Assembly: GCA_919903585.1 (NCBI GenBank)
Contig: CAKKST010000244.1
Span: forward strand, 1 to 17,242
DNA: 17,242 bases
Source: Nitrospiria bacterium
GTDB taxonomy: Bacteria > Nitrospirota > CAKKRA01 > 9FT-COMBO-42-15
Direction of reading: 5' to 3'
Position numbers and translations under genes: made by a program. The notes under the pieces were generated by a model, which had not been told where the DNA came from, searched no databases, and worked only from the letters and a program-made list of their open reading frames with translations. Positions 1-6,973 of this stretch are shown piece by piece. Numbering within the stretch: the stretch's first letter is position 1; each line of letters starts with the position of its first letter.

Positions 1-5
1 AGCTT

Positions 6-33
6 GTAGGGGCTATTCATGAATAGCCCCTAC
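6..33. repeat. Perfect 28-bp palindrome
   Basis: Two 14-nt arms (GTAGGGGCTATTCA and its exact complement) meet with no loop. Only three T residues follow, so it is a poor rho-independent terminator. It looks like a dispersed intergenic palindrome, though it could help stop transcription from a gene to the left of the window. Confidence 0.7.
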
Positions 34-105
34 TTTACAGCAGAATTGTACTGGAGAAACAGATAAAAATCAAGGGTTTATTTTAATTTTTCTTTGGCCT
101 TTTCC

Positions 106-133
106 TTGACATTTACCTTTTTTTTGTTAAAAT
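106..133 (+). promoter_or_regulatory. Candidate sigma70 promoter for the TPR gene
   Basis: A perfect -35 hexamer TTGACA (106-111) is followed after 16 nt by TAAAAT (128-133), which differs from the -10 consensus at one position. Transcription would begin near position 140, about 50 nt before the GTG start at 191. The surrounding sequence is AT-rich, so chance matches are possible, but the exact -35 makes this the best promoter-like site in the window. Confidence 0.5.
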
Positions 134-190
134 TACAATGATAATCACCAAAATATTATCTGACTCACCCATATATTTGAGGATATATAA

Positions 191-1999
191 GTGGCTAAAA
201 TAAAAGAAGAATATAAACTTTCACCAGAGATTGAGAAGTTAGGAGAAAAACTGGCAAAAGACCCTTCTTCAAAGCTATTCCTTCCCCTTGCAGAGGAATA
301 TGCAAAGGGCGGAATGTTTGAAGAGGCGTTGACTGTTCTAAAAGACGGGCTTAAATATCATCCGGCTTATGTTAGCGCGAGGGTGGCCTTAGGCAAGGTC
401 TATCTTAAAAAAGGGCTTTTAAAAGAGGCGCTGGATGAGTTAAAAAAGGTTATTTCTGCAAATCCTGATAATATCCTAGTCCATAAAAAATTAGCAGAGG
501 TTCATCAGAAATTAGGCAATATACAGGATGCCATAAAGAGCTGTAACACAGTACTCCTTTTGAATCCAAGGGACGAAGAGATCAGGGCGATGTTAAAACA
601 ACTGGAGATTGTCGCACCTGCCGCCCCAAAGGCCCCTGAGAAACCGGTGGAGGCAATGCCTTCTGCTGGAAAGCCTGTGGAAAAAACTGTTGCAGAAAGA
701 CCCATCCCGGAGAAACCACCTGCAGAAAGATCAGCAGCAGTGAAACCATCGGTTCCTGTTATGCCTGAACCTGTTGAAAAGGAGAAGGAGCCCTACATAA
801 TAGAAGAAAAGATTGAGGAGCCTTTTGGACGGATAGATTTTGCTGAAAAGGGTATGGAGGAAGAAAAATCATCTATTGAAAAGGAGTTTCCTTTCGAAGA
901 AGAGACTATTATTCAGGACAGCGGTTTGAGCCAGATAGAGGAGTCCTTTAAGATACCTGAGGATAAAGAAGATATACTCCATCTTGGTGAAGAGAAGGTG
1001 GAGGCTAAAAAGGAGGAGGTGAGCCTCTGGGATATGCCATCTGAGAAGGAAGAGGCTATCTCCTTTCCCGAACCCATTAAGGCGCCTGAAGCTAAAAGGA
1101 AAGACAAGGTTGAGGAAATCTTCCCCTTTAAAGAGGAAGATGTTAAGGCACAGGCAGGTGAATCAGAAGAAGGGAATGTGCCTGTTTATGAGATAAGCGA
1201 TGAAGAATTAATAAGCTTTCCTACTGACCTCATTCAGTCTGATGAGGAGATGGTTTATGAGGCAAAGAAAAAGGAGGACGAGATAATAAGTTTGGATATT
1301 TCGCCAAAAGAGAGGGCATCTGAGCAGCCAGAAAAGATAAAAGAGCCTCCTCATGGCGAGGATATGATAATTATTGAAGAGCCTGAAGAGGAGCTTTTGT
1401 CGCTTGAAACTCCAATACCAGAGATTAGGCCAGAGATTAGGATAGAGCCGCCAAAGGCAGAACCTAAAGAGGATATCTTATCAGTTGAGGAGATAAGAGT
1501 AGAGATGCCGTTTTTCGCAGAAGCTGAGGCTCCAAAGGTAGAAGTAGCCGGTAAAGAGGAGCTTGCAACAGAGACCCTTGCGGAGCTGTATATAAAACAG
1601 GGTTTTTATGATAAGGGTATTGATATATATAGTAAGCTCTTGGAGGCAGAACCTAAGAATAGTGTATTAAATCAAAAATTAAAGGATGCTATAACACTAT
1701 CAAACCTGCTTGCAGGCGGCCAAAAGAAGGATAAGGATTATGAAGAGATTATTCCAGGTGTAACCATAGAAAAAACAGGCGCATCAGTTGAGAATATAGA
1801 GATAGTTGAGATACCATCTCCAAAGGCTGAGGCAGTCAAAGAAAGGGTAGTTATTCCTCAGCCCCCTGTTCAAAGGCCAAAGGAAGAGGCTAAAAAAACA
1901 GAACCACCAAAGACAGGGGAGCTGCCTCCTAAGGCTCCCAAACAGAAGGCAAAGATACAGAGGTTACAGAGCTGGCTTGAAAATGTAAAGAAAGGGTGA
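191..1999 (+). CDS. TPR-repeat protein with long acidic/proline-rich linker
   Basis: A 602-aa cytoplasmic-looking protein with no signal peptide or membrane segment. Residues about 10-140 form three to four TPR-like helical pairs (motifs such as LAEEYAKGGMFEEAL and VALGKVYLKKGLLKEAL). Residues about 145-455 are low-complexity, rich in Glu, Lys and Pro, and probably disordered. A further TPR-like pair lies at about 457-505 (AELYIKQGFYDKGIDIY), then another Pro/Lys-rich stretch ends in the short amphipathic segment IQRLQSWLENVKK. TPRs bind partner proteins, so a scaffold role is inferred. The start is GTG at 191, with GAGG at 179-182 eight bases upstream; the next in-frame Met is residue 42, inside the TPR region. 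Its stop overlaps or nearly abuts the next gene, a roadblock-like protein, which suggests the two act together. No specific function is known to me. Confidence 0.85.
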   Translation: MAKIKEEYKLSPEIEKLGEKLAKDPSSKLFLPLAEEYAKGGMFEEALTVLKDGLKYHPAYVSARVALGKVYLKKGLLKEALDELKKVISANPDNILVHKKLAEVHQKLGNIQDAIKSCNTVLLLNPRDEEIRAMLKQLEIVAPAAPKAPEKPVEAMPSAGKPVEKTVAERPIPEKPPAERSAAVKPSVPVMPEPVEKEKEPYIIEEKIEEPFGRIDFAEKGMEEEKSSIEKEFPFEEETIIQDSGLSQIEESFKIPEDKEDILHLGEEKVEAKKEEVSLWDMPSEKEEAISFPEPIKAPEAKRKDKVEEIFPFKEEDVKAQAGESEEGNVPVYEISDEELISFPTDLIQSDEEMVYEAKKKEDEIISLDISPKERASEQPEKIKEPPHGEDMIIIEEPEEELLSLETPIPEIRPEIRIEPPKAEPKEDILSVEEIRVEMPFFAEAEAPKVEVAGKEELATETLAELYIKQGFYDKGIDIYSKLLEAEPKNSVLNQKLKDAITLSNLLAGGQKKDKDYEEIIPGVTIEKTGASVENIEIVEIPSPKAEAVKERVVIPQPPVQRPKEEAKKTEPPKTGELPPKAPKQKAKIQRLQSWLENVKKG

Positions 2000-2004
2000 T
2001 TTCT

Positions 2005-2364
2005 ATGGGCTTTACTGAGATACTTCGGCGTATAGTAGATGAAGAGAAGGATGCCCTTTGTGTTGCTGTTGTTGGTACAGACGGCATTGTAGTGGAAGAG
2101 CGCCTCGTTGATAGTCAGATTGATCTTGCATCCGTAGGCGCAGAATACAGCAGTATTTTAAAGGATATAAGCAAGGTATCCGATTCCTTGAGATTTGGCG
2201 ATGTCAAAGAGGTGGTGGTCTTTACTGATAAGGCAATAGTAATGCTAAAGGGTATTAATAAGGAATATTTCATACTCTTTGCTATAAAGCCTGATGGGAA
2301 TATTGGTAAGGGGCGCTTTCTTCTCCGCAGGGAGATGCCAAAATTAGAGAAAGAGCTGCAATAA
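2005..2364 (+). CDS. Roadblock/LC7-like domain protein
   Basis: A 119-aa protein, the length of a single Roadblock/LC7 (MglB/LAMTOR-type) domain. The pattern fits that fold: an N-terminal helix (FTEILRRIVDEE), a beta hairpin around a glycine turn (AVVGTDGIVVEE), a middle helix (EYSSILKDISKVSD), then strands EVVVFTDKAIVMLKGI and YFILFAIKPDGN and a C-terminal helix. Family members usually dimerise and regulate small Ras-like GTPases or act as scaffolds; no GTPase gene is in this window. ATG 2005 is chosen because AAAGG (1991-1995) sits nine bases upstream. An alternative in-frame GTG at 1996 overlaps the upstream TGA (GTGA) and would add three residues. Either way translation is coupled to the TPR gene. 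The family call rests on pattern, not on a search. Confidence 0.7.
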   Translation: MGFTEILRRIVDEEKDALCVAVVGTDGIVVEERLVDSQIDLASVGAEYSSILKDISKVSDSLRFGDVKEVVVFTDKAIVMLKGINKEYFILFAIKPDGNIGKGRFLLRREMPKLEKELQ

Positions 2365-2368
2365 AAAA

Positions 2369-2619
2369 AAATAAAAAATCAAAATTAAGGAATGTACTAA
2401 GGAGAGCAATTTATAGTTTGCAATTGCTACGAAAACGCCTCGTTATGTCATTCCCGAATGTTTCTATCGGGAATCCAGTTTTTTGTTTTAATACCAATGG
2501 ATTCCCGCTCAAAAGCGCTGCGGGAATGACATATTTGAAGTTCACTTTATATCCTTGAAGTGTAACCTATTTAATGCTCTGGGTAATAATATAGACACCT
2601 TAATTTTGATTTTTTATTT
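2369..2619. repeat. Element with 22-bp terminal inverted repeats (MITE-like)
   Basis: Positions 2369-2390 and 2598-2619 are exact reverse complements (22 bp, AT-rich, inner ends AATTAAGG/CCTTAATT). They bound 251 bp that fill almost the whole gap between the roadblock gene and aroQ. Inside is the nested hairpin at 2445-2532. No ORF of note lies within. A target-site duplication cannot be assigned because the left flank is a run of A. It could be a non-autonomous mobile element or two simple AT-rich tracts around another repeat. Confidence 0.6.
2445..2532. repeat. Nested double hairpin repeat (GTCATTCCCG family)
   Basis: Outer arms ATGTCATTCCCG (2445-2456) and CGGGAATGACAT (2521-2532) are perfect complements, and so are inner arms CGGGAATCCA (2468-2477) and TGGATTCCCG (2498-2507). 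The right end, ATTCCCGCTCA then CTGCGGGAATGACA, recurs with the same 17-nt offset at 9765-9795, so this is a dispersed repeat family. Confidence 0.75.
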
Positions 2620-2636
2620 ATTGAGGGCGCTTACTG

Positions 2637-3086
2637 ATGCTAAAGATACTTGTACTGCACGGACCAAATCTGAATCTCCTTGGACTCAGGGAGCCTGAGA
2701 TCTACGGCAAGACCACGCTCATTGATATAAACAAGGAGCTTATGGGATTTGCAAAGAAAGAGGGCTTTGAGCTTACTATTAAACAGTCCAATTTTGAGGG
2801 CGAGTTGATACAGATAATACAGGAGGCAATGGAAAATTATGACGGCATAGTCTTTAATCCGGCGGCCTATACACATACCAGTATTGCCCTGAGGGATGCA
2901 ATAGCAGCAGTGAATATTCCGGTTATAGAGGTTCATCTGTCAAATATATATAAAAGAGAGGAGTTCAGGCATCATTCTTATATCTCTGAAGTGGCGGAGG
3001 GGGTTGTATCAGGTTTTGGAAAAGAGAGCTATTTCTTAGGGCTCAGGGCATTAATAAATCTACTCTCCAAGAAGGCAAAAAAATAA
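2637..3086 (+). CDS. aroQ: 3-dehydroquinate dehydratase, type II
   Basis: This enzyme removes water from 3-dehydroquinate to give 3-dehydroshikimate, the third step of the shikimate pathway to aromatic amino acids, in the cytoplasm. The 149-aa length is typical of the dodecameric type II family. The N-terminal signature HGPNLNLLGLREPEIYG carries the catalytic Arg18 and Tyr23. The central FNPAAYTHTS segment supplies Asn74 and His80, and EVHLSNIYKREEFRHHS supplies Glu98, the catalytic His100 and Arg111. All expected active-site residues are present. GAGGG at 2623-2627 lies nine bases before ATG 2637. The M24 peptidase gene follows after only 4 nt, so the two are co-transcribed. The repeat element just upstream separates it from the roadblock gene. 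Confidence 0.97.
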   Translation: MLKILVLHGPNLNLLGLREPEIYGKTTLIDINKELMGFAKKEGFELTIKQSNFEGELIQIIQEAMENYDGIVFNPAAYTHTSIALRDAIAAVNIPVIEVHLSNIYKREEFRHHSYISEVAEGVVSGFGKESYFLGLRALINLLSKKAKK

Positions 3087-3090
3087 TCCA

Positions 3091-4155
3091 ATGAAATTTA
3101 ATATTGACCGCCTCTCTGGTATAAGGGAGAGGTTTGCAGAAAAGAAGATTGACGCAATTTTTTTGACTGCCATACAAAATATAAGATATTTATCCGGTTT
3201 CAGCGGCTCCTCTGCCTATATGCTGATTACAAGGGAGAAGGCTTATTTTATTACAGATTTCAGATATAAAACACAGGCAGCAAGGGAGGTAGATGGGTGT
3301 AATATCAGGATATATAGAGACTCAATAATTGATGAGATAAAGAGACTAATAAGAAAAAATAATATCTCCCACCTTGGTATAGAAAAGAAGAATATTACGC
3401 TTGAATCATACCAAAAGTTGACAAAAGGATTAAAGAAGGTTAAAATTATCCCCACTTTAAATTTGGTGGAGGGGTTCAGGGCAGTAAAGGACTCAGTTGA
3501 GATAAAGAATATAATAAAGGCAATAAAGAGGGCAGAGTTGGCCTATAAAGAAATAAGTCCGAATATAAAAAAGGGCGCTGCTGAAAAGGATATAGCCTTG
3601 AGATTAGAATATGCTATAAAGGGTTCAGGTTCTGCAAGGCTGCCGTTTGACATTATCGTGGCCTCTGGTTACAGGGCTGCACTGCCGCATGCAACTGCAG
3701 GTAAACGTAGATTAAGAAGTAACGAGCCTCTTATTGCGGACTTTGGCGCAGAATATGAGGGTTATTTTTCGGATATTACCCGCACCGGCTTTATTGGTCA
3801 TAAGATGACCAAAAAGGCACGGAAGATATATAATACAGTGTTGAGCGCCCAGCAGGCGGCAATTGATTTAATAAGGCCTAATATCAGGGCAAGGGATGTG
3901 GATGCAGCGGCCCGTAAGGTGATATCAAAGGCAGGATATGGCAAATACTTTGGCCATGGCACAGGACATGGCGTTGGATTGATGATACATGAGATGCCGA
4001 TAATCTCACCTAAGAGTGAGGATATATTAAAAGAGGGAATGATATTTACAATAGAGCCGGGGATATATATTCCGGGCTGGGGCGGCGTAAGGATAGAGGA
4101 TATGGTTCTTGTTACAAAGGCAGGATGCAGGGTGCTCACATCATTGCCAAAGTAG
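3091..4155 (+). CDS. M24-family Xaa-Pro aminopeptidase
   Basis: A cytoplasmic metallopeptidase predicted to release N-terminal residues preceding proline. It has 354 aa, the usual length of the short bacterial PepP/PepQ/YqhT-like group. Residues about 5-130 form a creatinase-type N-domain (IRYLSGFSGSSAYMLI; FITDFRYKTQAAREV). Residues about 140-350 form the pita-bread catalytic domain. The five metal ligands can be read directly: Asp217 (ADFGAEYEG), Asp228 (SDITRTG), His293 (GHGTGHGVGL), Glu322 (FTIEPGIYIPG) and Glu336 (VRIEDMVLV). His200 (LPHA) and His300 (IHE) are the usual substrate-site histidines. ATG 3091 is 4 nt after the aroQ stop with only a weak, distant GAAGG, suggesting translational coupling. 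Whether it is a true aminopeptidase P or a prolidase cannot be settled from sequence, so no symbol is given. Confidence 0.93.
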   Translation: MKFNIDRLSGIRERFAEKKIDAIFLTAIQNIRYLSGFSGSSAYMLITREKAYFITDFRYKTQAAREVDGCNIRIYRDSIIDEIKRLIRKNNISHLGIEKKNITLESYQKLTKGLKKVKIIPTLNLVEGFRAVKDSVEIKNIIKAIKRAELAYKEISPNIKKGAAEKDIALRLEYAIKGSGSARLPFDIIVASGYRAALPHATAGKRRLRSNEPLIADFGAEYEGYFSDITRTGFIGHKMTKKARKIYNTVLSAQQAAIDLIRPNIRARDVDAAARKVISKAGYGKYFGHGTGHGVGLMIHEMPIISPKSEDILKEGMIFTIEPGIYIPGWGGVRIEDMVLVTKAGCRVLTSLPK

Positions 4156-4168
4156 ATTTATTAATACC

Positions 4169-4346
4169 AAAAATACCCTCTTTGCTCTCTGTGCGAAACT
4201 TTTGACCAGTCTAAGGCTCGGGTCGCTCAAATATGCAAACTCGGCCTTCGGCCTCAGACAGTGTACATTTGCCCCTCTGGGGACGCTCCAGTTCGCCAAG
4301 GCAGGCGCCCCAAAAATTCCGTAATGTTCACTCCAAGGGTATTTTT
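4169..4346. repeat. Intergenic element with 11-bp inverted termini
   Basis: AAAAATACCCT (4169-4179) and AGGGTATTTTT (4336-4346) are exact complements bounding 178 bp. The interior is clearly more GC-rich than its flanks and holds small stem-loops (GGCC-TTC-GGCC near 4242-4252; CCCC-TCT-GGGG near 4275-4285). It occupies most of the gap between the peptidase gene and efp. The reading frames across it (from 4109 and 4233) match no family I recognise, so it is treated as a non-coding repeat. Confidence 0.5.
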
Positions 4347-4369
4347 TTGTGTGCTAAATATTATCTTGT

Positions 4370-4377
4370 AAGGAGGG
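4370..4377 (+). promoter_or_regulatory. Strong Shine-Dalgarno deciding the TTG start of efp
   Basis: AAGGAGGG lies seven bases before TTG 4385. There is no ATG at the expected EF-P N-terminus, and the residues following this TTG (LSTSDFRNGLKIEVEGEP) align with the family's first residues, so the rare start is well supported. Confidence 0.8.
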
Positions 4378-4384
4378 TTAACCG

Positions 4385-4945
4385 TTGTTATCAACAAGCG
4401 ATTTCAGGAATGGATTAAAGATTGAGGTGGAGGGTGAACCGTATGCCATTGTTGAGTTTCAGCATGTCAAGCCGGGGAAGGGCGGCGCCTTTGTCAGGAC
4501 AAAATTAAGGGGAATTAAAACTGGAAGTGTGATTGACAGGACATTTCGCTCAGGTGAGAAATTTAATAAGCCAAACATGGAAGAAAGGGAGATGCAGTAT
4601 TTATATGCCTCTGCGGATCAGTACTTTTTCATGGATAATCAGACATACGAGCAGATAGCCCTTACAGAGGAGAATCTCGGTGAAGGCAGGAAGTATTTAA
4701 AGGAAAATATGGCTGTAAAGATACTTTTTTATAATGAAAAACCGATTGGTGTTGAGGTGCCGATGTTTGTTGAATTGAAGATAGTAAAGACAGACCCAGG
4801 TGTGCGCGGTGATACAGCATCAGGCGGGACAAAGCCTGCTACTTTGGAGACAGGCGCAGTGATAAAGGTTCCGCTTTACATGAATGAAGGTGAGATAATT
4901 AAGGTTGATACAAGAATAGGCGAGTATGTAGAGCGGGTTAGATAA
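4385..4945 (+). CDS. efp: Elongation factor P
   Basis: EF-P binds between the ribosomal P and E sites and relieves stalling at consecutive prolines. The protein has 186 aa, the standard length, with three beta-barrel domains: KOW-like (about 1-65), central (about 66-130) and C-terminal OB (about 131-186). The domain I loop PGKGGAF places Lys32 at the position modified in other EF-Ps (Lys34 in E. coli). The next residues are GG, and there is no Arg at the tip, so an EarP rhamnosylation type is unlikely; the modifying enzyme is not in the window. The C-terminal signature (ATLETGAVIKVPLYMNEGE, then DTRIGEYVERV) is intact. It begins with TTG at 4385. accB follows after 20 nt, so efp, accB and accC form one likely operon. 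Confidence 0.97.
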   Translation: MLSTSDFRNGLKIEVEGEPYAIVEFQHVKPGKGGAFVRTKLRGIKTGSVIDRTFRSGEKFNKPNMEEREMQYLYASADQYFFMDNQTYEQIALTEENLGEGRKYLKENMAVKILFYNEKPIGVEVPMFVELKIVKTDPGVRGDTASGGTKPATLETGAVIKVPLYMNEGEIIKVDTRIGEYVERVR

Positions 4946-4965
4946 TCAATAAGAGGAGTGGGTAG

Positions 4966-5439
4966 ATGAACATTAAAGAATTAAAAGAATTGATTGACCT
5001 GATGAGGAATACAGACATCTCCGAACTTGAAATAGAAAAAGGGGGAGTAAAGGTAAAACTTAAAAAAGGCCACTCCCTTGCCATGCCTGCTATTACAAGG
5101 GTGGAGGCTGCAATGCCCCAGAATATAGAAAGGCAGGTTATATCTGCAAGAGAAGAAAAGGCTGCAATACCTGTTGAAGAGGAAAAAGGGATAGTGATTG
5201 TTACATCGCCGCTTGTAGGCACCTTTTACAGGGCGCCTGCGCCGGATGCCAAGCCATATGTAGAGATTGGTGATATTGTTAAAAAGGGTCAGATTATCTG
5301 CCTTGTTGAGGCAATGAAGCTCATGAATGAGATAGAGGCAGATATCAATGGCAGGATCTCTGCCATCCTTGTGGAAAGCGGCCAGCCGGTTGAATTCGGG
5401 CAGCCGCTCTTTAAGATTGAACCTACAGAGGACTTATAA
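4966..5439 (+). CDS. accB: Biotin carboxyl carrier protein of acetyl-CoA carboxylase
   Basis: BCCP carries biotin between the biotin carboxylase and carboxyltransferase sites in the first step of fatty acid synthesis. The 157-aa protein has the usual layout: an N-terminal helical/beta segment (NIKELKELIDLMRNTDISEL, about 1-35) that binds biotin carboxylase, a variable linker (about 36-75), and a biotinyl domain (about 76-154). The biotinylation motif EAMKLM places the modified lysine at 118. The thumb segment GTFYRAPAPDAKPYVEIGD, typical of acetyl-CoA carboxylase BCCP, is present just before it. AAGAGGAG at 4951-4958 precedes ATG 4966. accC starts 3 nt after the stop, and its Shine-Dalgarno (GAGG 5427-5430) lies inside accB, so the two subunits are probably made in step. 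No accA or accD occurs in the window. Confidence 0.97.
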   Translation: MNIKELKELIDLMRNTDISELEIEKGGVKVKLKKGHSLAMPAITRVEAAMPQNIERQVISAREEKAAIPVEEEKGIVIVTSPLVGTFYRAPAPDAKPYVEIGDIVKKGQIICLVEAMKLMNEIEADINGRISAILVESGQPVEFGQPLFKIEPTEDL

Positions 5440-5442
5440 GAT

Positions 5443-6789
5443 ATGTTCAAAAAGATACTGATTGCAAACAGGGGGGAGATTGCCCTCCGCATAATAAGGG
5501 CATGCAAAGAGCTCGGCATAAAGACCGTTGCTATACATTCTGTGGCAGATAGGAATTCATTGCATGTCCGCTTTGCAGATGAAAGCGTTTGTGTCGGTCC
5601 TGCAGAGGGTTCGTTAAGCTACAGGAATGTGCCAAATATCATCAGCGCCGCTGAGATAACCGATGCAGAGGCAATACATCCGGGGTACGGCTTTCTTGCT
5701 GAGAATGCAAATTTTGCTGAGGTGTGCGAATCTACAGGTATTAAATTTATCGGCCCCTCTCCGGAGAGTATTGCACTGATGGGAGACAAGGCAAAGGCAA
5801 AGGAGACGATGATAAAGGTAGGCGTGCCTGTGCTGCCCGGAAGCGATGGGATAATTGCTGCGGAGGATGATGCATTAAAGGTTGCCAAAAAGATTGGCTA
5901 CCCTGTTATTATAAAGGCTGCTGCCGGCGGAGGCGGCAGGGGGATGAGGGTTGTGCATAATGAAAAGGATCTTGTCAATTCCTTTTTAATGGCACAGGCA
6001 GAGGCGCACTCAGCCTTTGGCAGCAATGCAGTATACATTGAAAAGTTCTTTATTGAGCCGAGGCATATTGAGGTTCAGATACTTGCAGATGAACATGGGA
6101 ATACAATCTATCTCGGCGAGAGGGACTGCTCAATACAGAGGAGGCACCAGAAGCTTATTGAAGAGGCACCCTCCCCGGCAGTGTCGCCTGAGCTCAGAAA
6201 GAAGATGGGAGAGATCGCTGTGAAGGCTGCGAGGGCAGTGAATTATAAAAATGCCGGCACCATGGAATTTTTGCTTGATAAAATCGGCAATTTTTATTTT
6301 ATGGAGATGAACACGAGGATACAGGTAGAGCATCCGATTACAGAGATGGTTACAGGGATAGATATAGTAAAGGAGCAGATAAAGATTGCAGCAGGCTTGC
6401 CGCTGGAATATAAACAGGGAGATATAAAGATTAATGGCCACAGTATTGAATGCCGGATAAATGCAGAGTGTCCTGAGAAATTTTCGCCATCCCCGGGTCT
6501 TATCACAGCCTATCATCCGCCGGGCGGACTCGGTGTCAGGGTTGATTCAGCAGCGTATACTAATTATACAGTGCCGCCATATTATGATTCCATGATTGCA
6601 AAGCTCATTGTCCATGCCCCTACAAGGGAAGAGGCAATAATAAGGATGAAGCGGGCGCTGGATGAGTATATAATAGAGGGGATCAAGACAACCATCCCAT
6701 TTCACAAGAAGGTCCTGAACGACCCTGACTTTAACAGGGGTATCTTCTATACAAACTTTCTTGAGAAATTCAATTCTGTGAAAGAGTAG
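5443..6789 (+). CDS. accC: Biotin carboxylase subunit of acetyl-CoA carboxylase
   Basis: This ATP-grasp enzyme carboxylates biotin on BCCP using ATP and bicarbonate. Its 448 aa match the usual length (E. coli about 449). The N-terminal domain opens with KKILIANRGEIALRIIRAC. The ATP-binding region has Lys116 (GDKAKAKE), Lys158 and the glycine-rich loop AAAGGGGRGMRVV, and HQK at 235-237. Metal and catalytic residues follow: Glu275, Glu288, Asn290, Arg292 and Glu296 in MEMNTRIQVEHP, and Arg338 in ECRINAE. The C-terminal domain ends near residue 446 with no fused biotinyl domain, so it is the free AccC type and not a pyruvate or propionyl-CoA carboxylase. It is the last gene of the housekeeping run; no convincing terminator hairpin follows. 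Confidence 0.97.
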   Translation: MFKKILIANRGEIALRIIRACKELGIKTVAIHSVADRNSLHVRFADESVCVGPAEGSLSYRNVPNIISAAEITDAEAIHPGYGFLAENANFAEVCESTGIKFIGPSPESIALMGDKAKAKETMIKVGVPVLPGSDGIIAAEDDALKVAKKIGYPVIIKAAAGGGGRGMRVVHNEKDLVNSFLMAQAEAHSAFGSNAVYIEKFFIEPRHIEVQILADEHGNTIYLGERDCSIQRRHQKLIEEAPSPAVSPELRKKMGEIAVKAARAVNYKNAGTMEFLLDKIGNFYFMEMNTRIQVEHPITEMVTGIDIVKEQIKIAAGLPLEYKQGDIKINGHSIECRINAECPEKFSPSPGLITAYHPPGGLGVRVDSAAYTNYTVPPYYDSMIAKLIVHAPTREEAIIRMKRALDEYIIEGIKTTIPFHKKVLNDPDFNRGIFYTNFLEKFNSVKE

Positions 6790-6973
6790 AAAGAATCTCC
6801 AAAAATTGTAATAATCGTTCAAAACTGTATTTATTTTACTACAATTCTTATAATACACTTCTTTCTCTGCTAAAAAATATACTTATCTTTCAGGCAGTTA
6901 CAAATAACTACATATTAATTCACTTCTGGCAAACATCTTGCTTATACCTAATAATGTAATTCTAAAATATAAA
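6790..6973 (+). promoter_or_regulatory. AT-rich spacer, possible promoter of the envelope cluster
   Basis: This 184-nt gap separates the housekeeping genes from the envelope genes. It contains a perfect -10 hexamer TATAAT at 6849-6854, but no good -35 at 16-18 nt upstream. A promoter here would make biological sense because the gene class changes, yet the high AT content makes the match weak evidence. No terminator hairpin was seen for accC. Confidence 0.25.

Noticed and set aside
4109..4418. Overlapping + strand ORFs of 71 and 61 aa between the M24 peptidase and efp
   Set aside because: They run through the repeat element, overlap genuine gene ends, use another frame, and show no recognisable domain or ribosome site.
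6130..6858. Antisense ORFs opposite accC (103-128 aa)
   Set aside because: Shadows of a strongly conserved gene; Cys/His/Tyr-rich composition without domain pattern.
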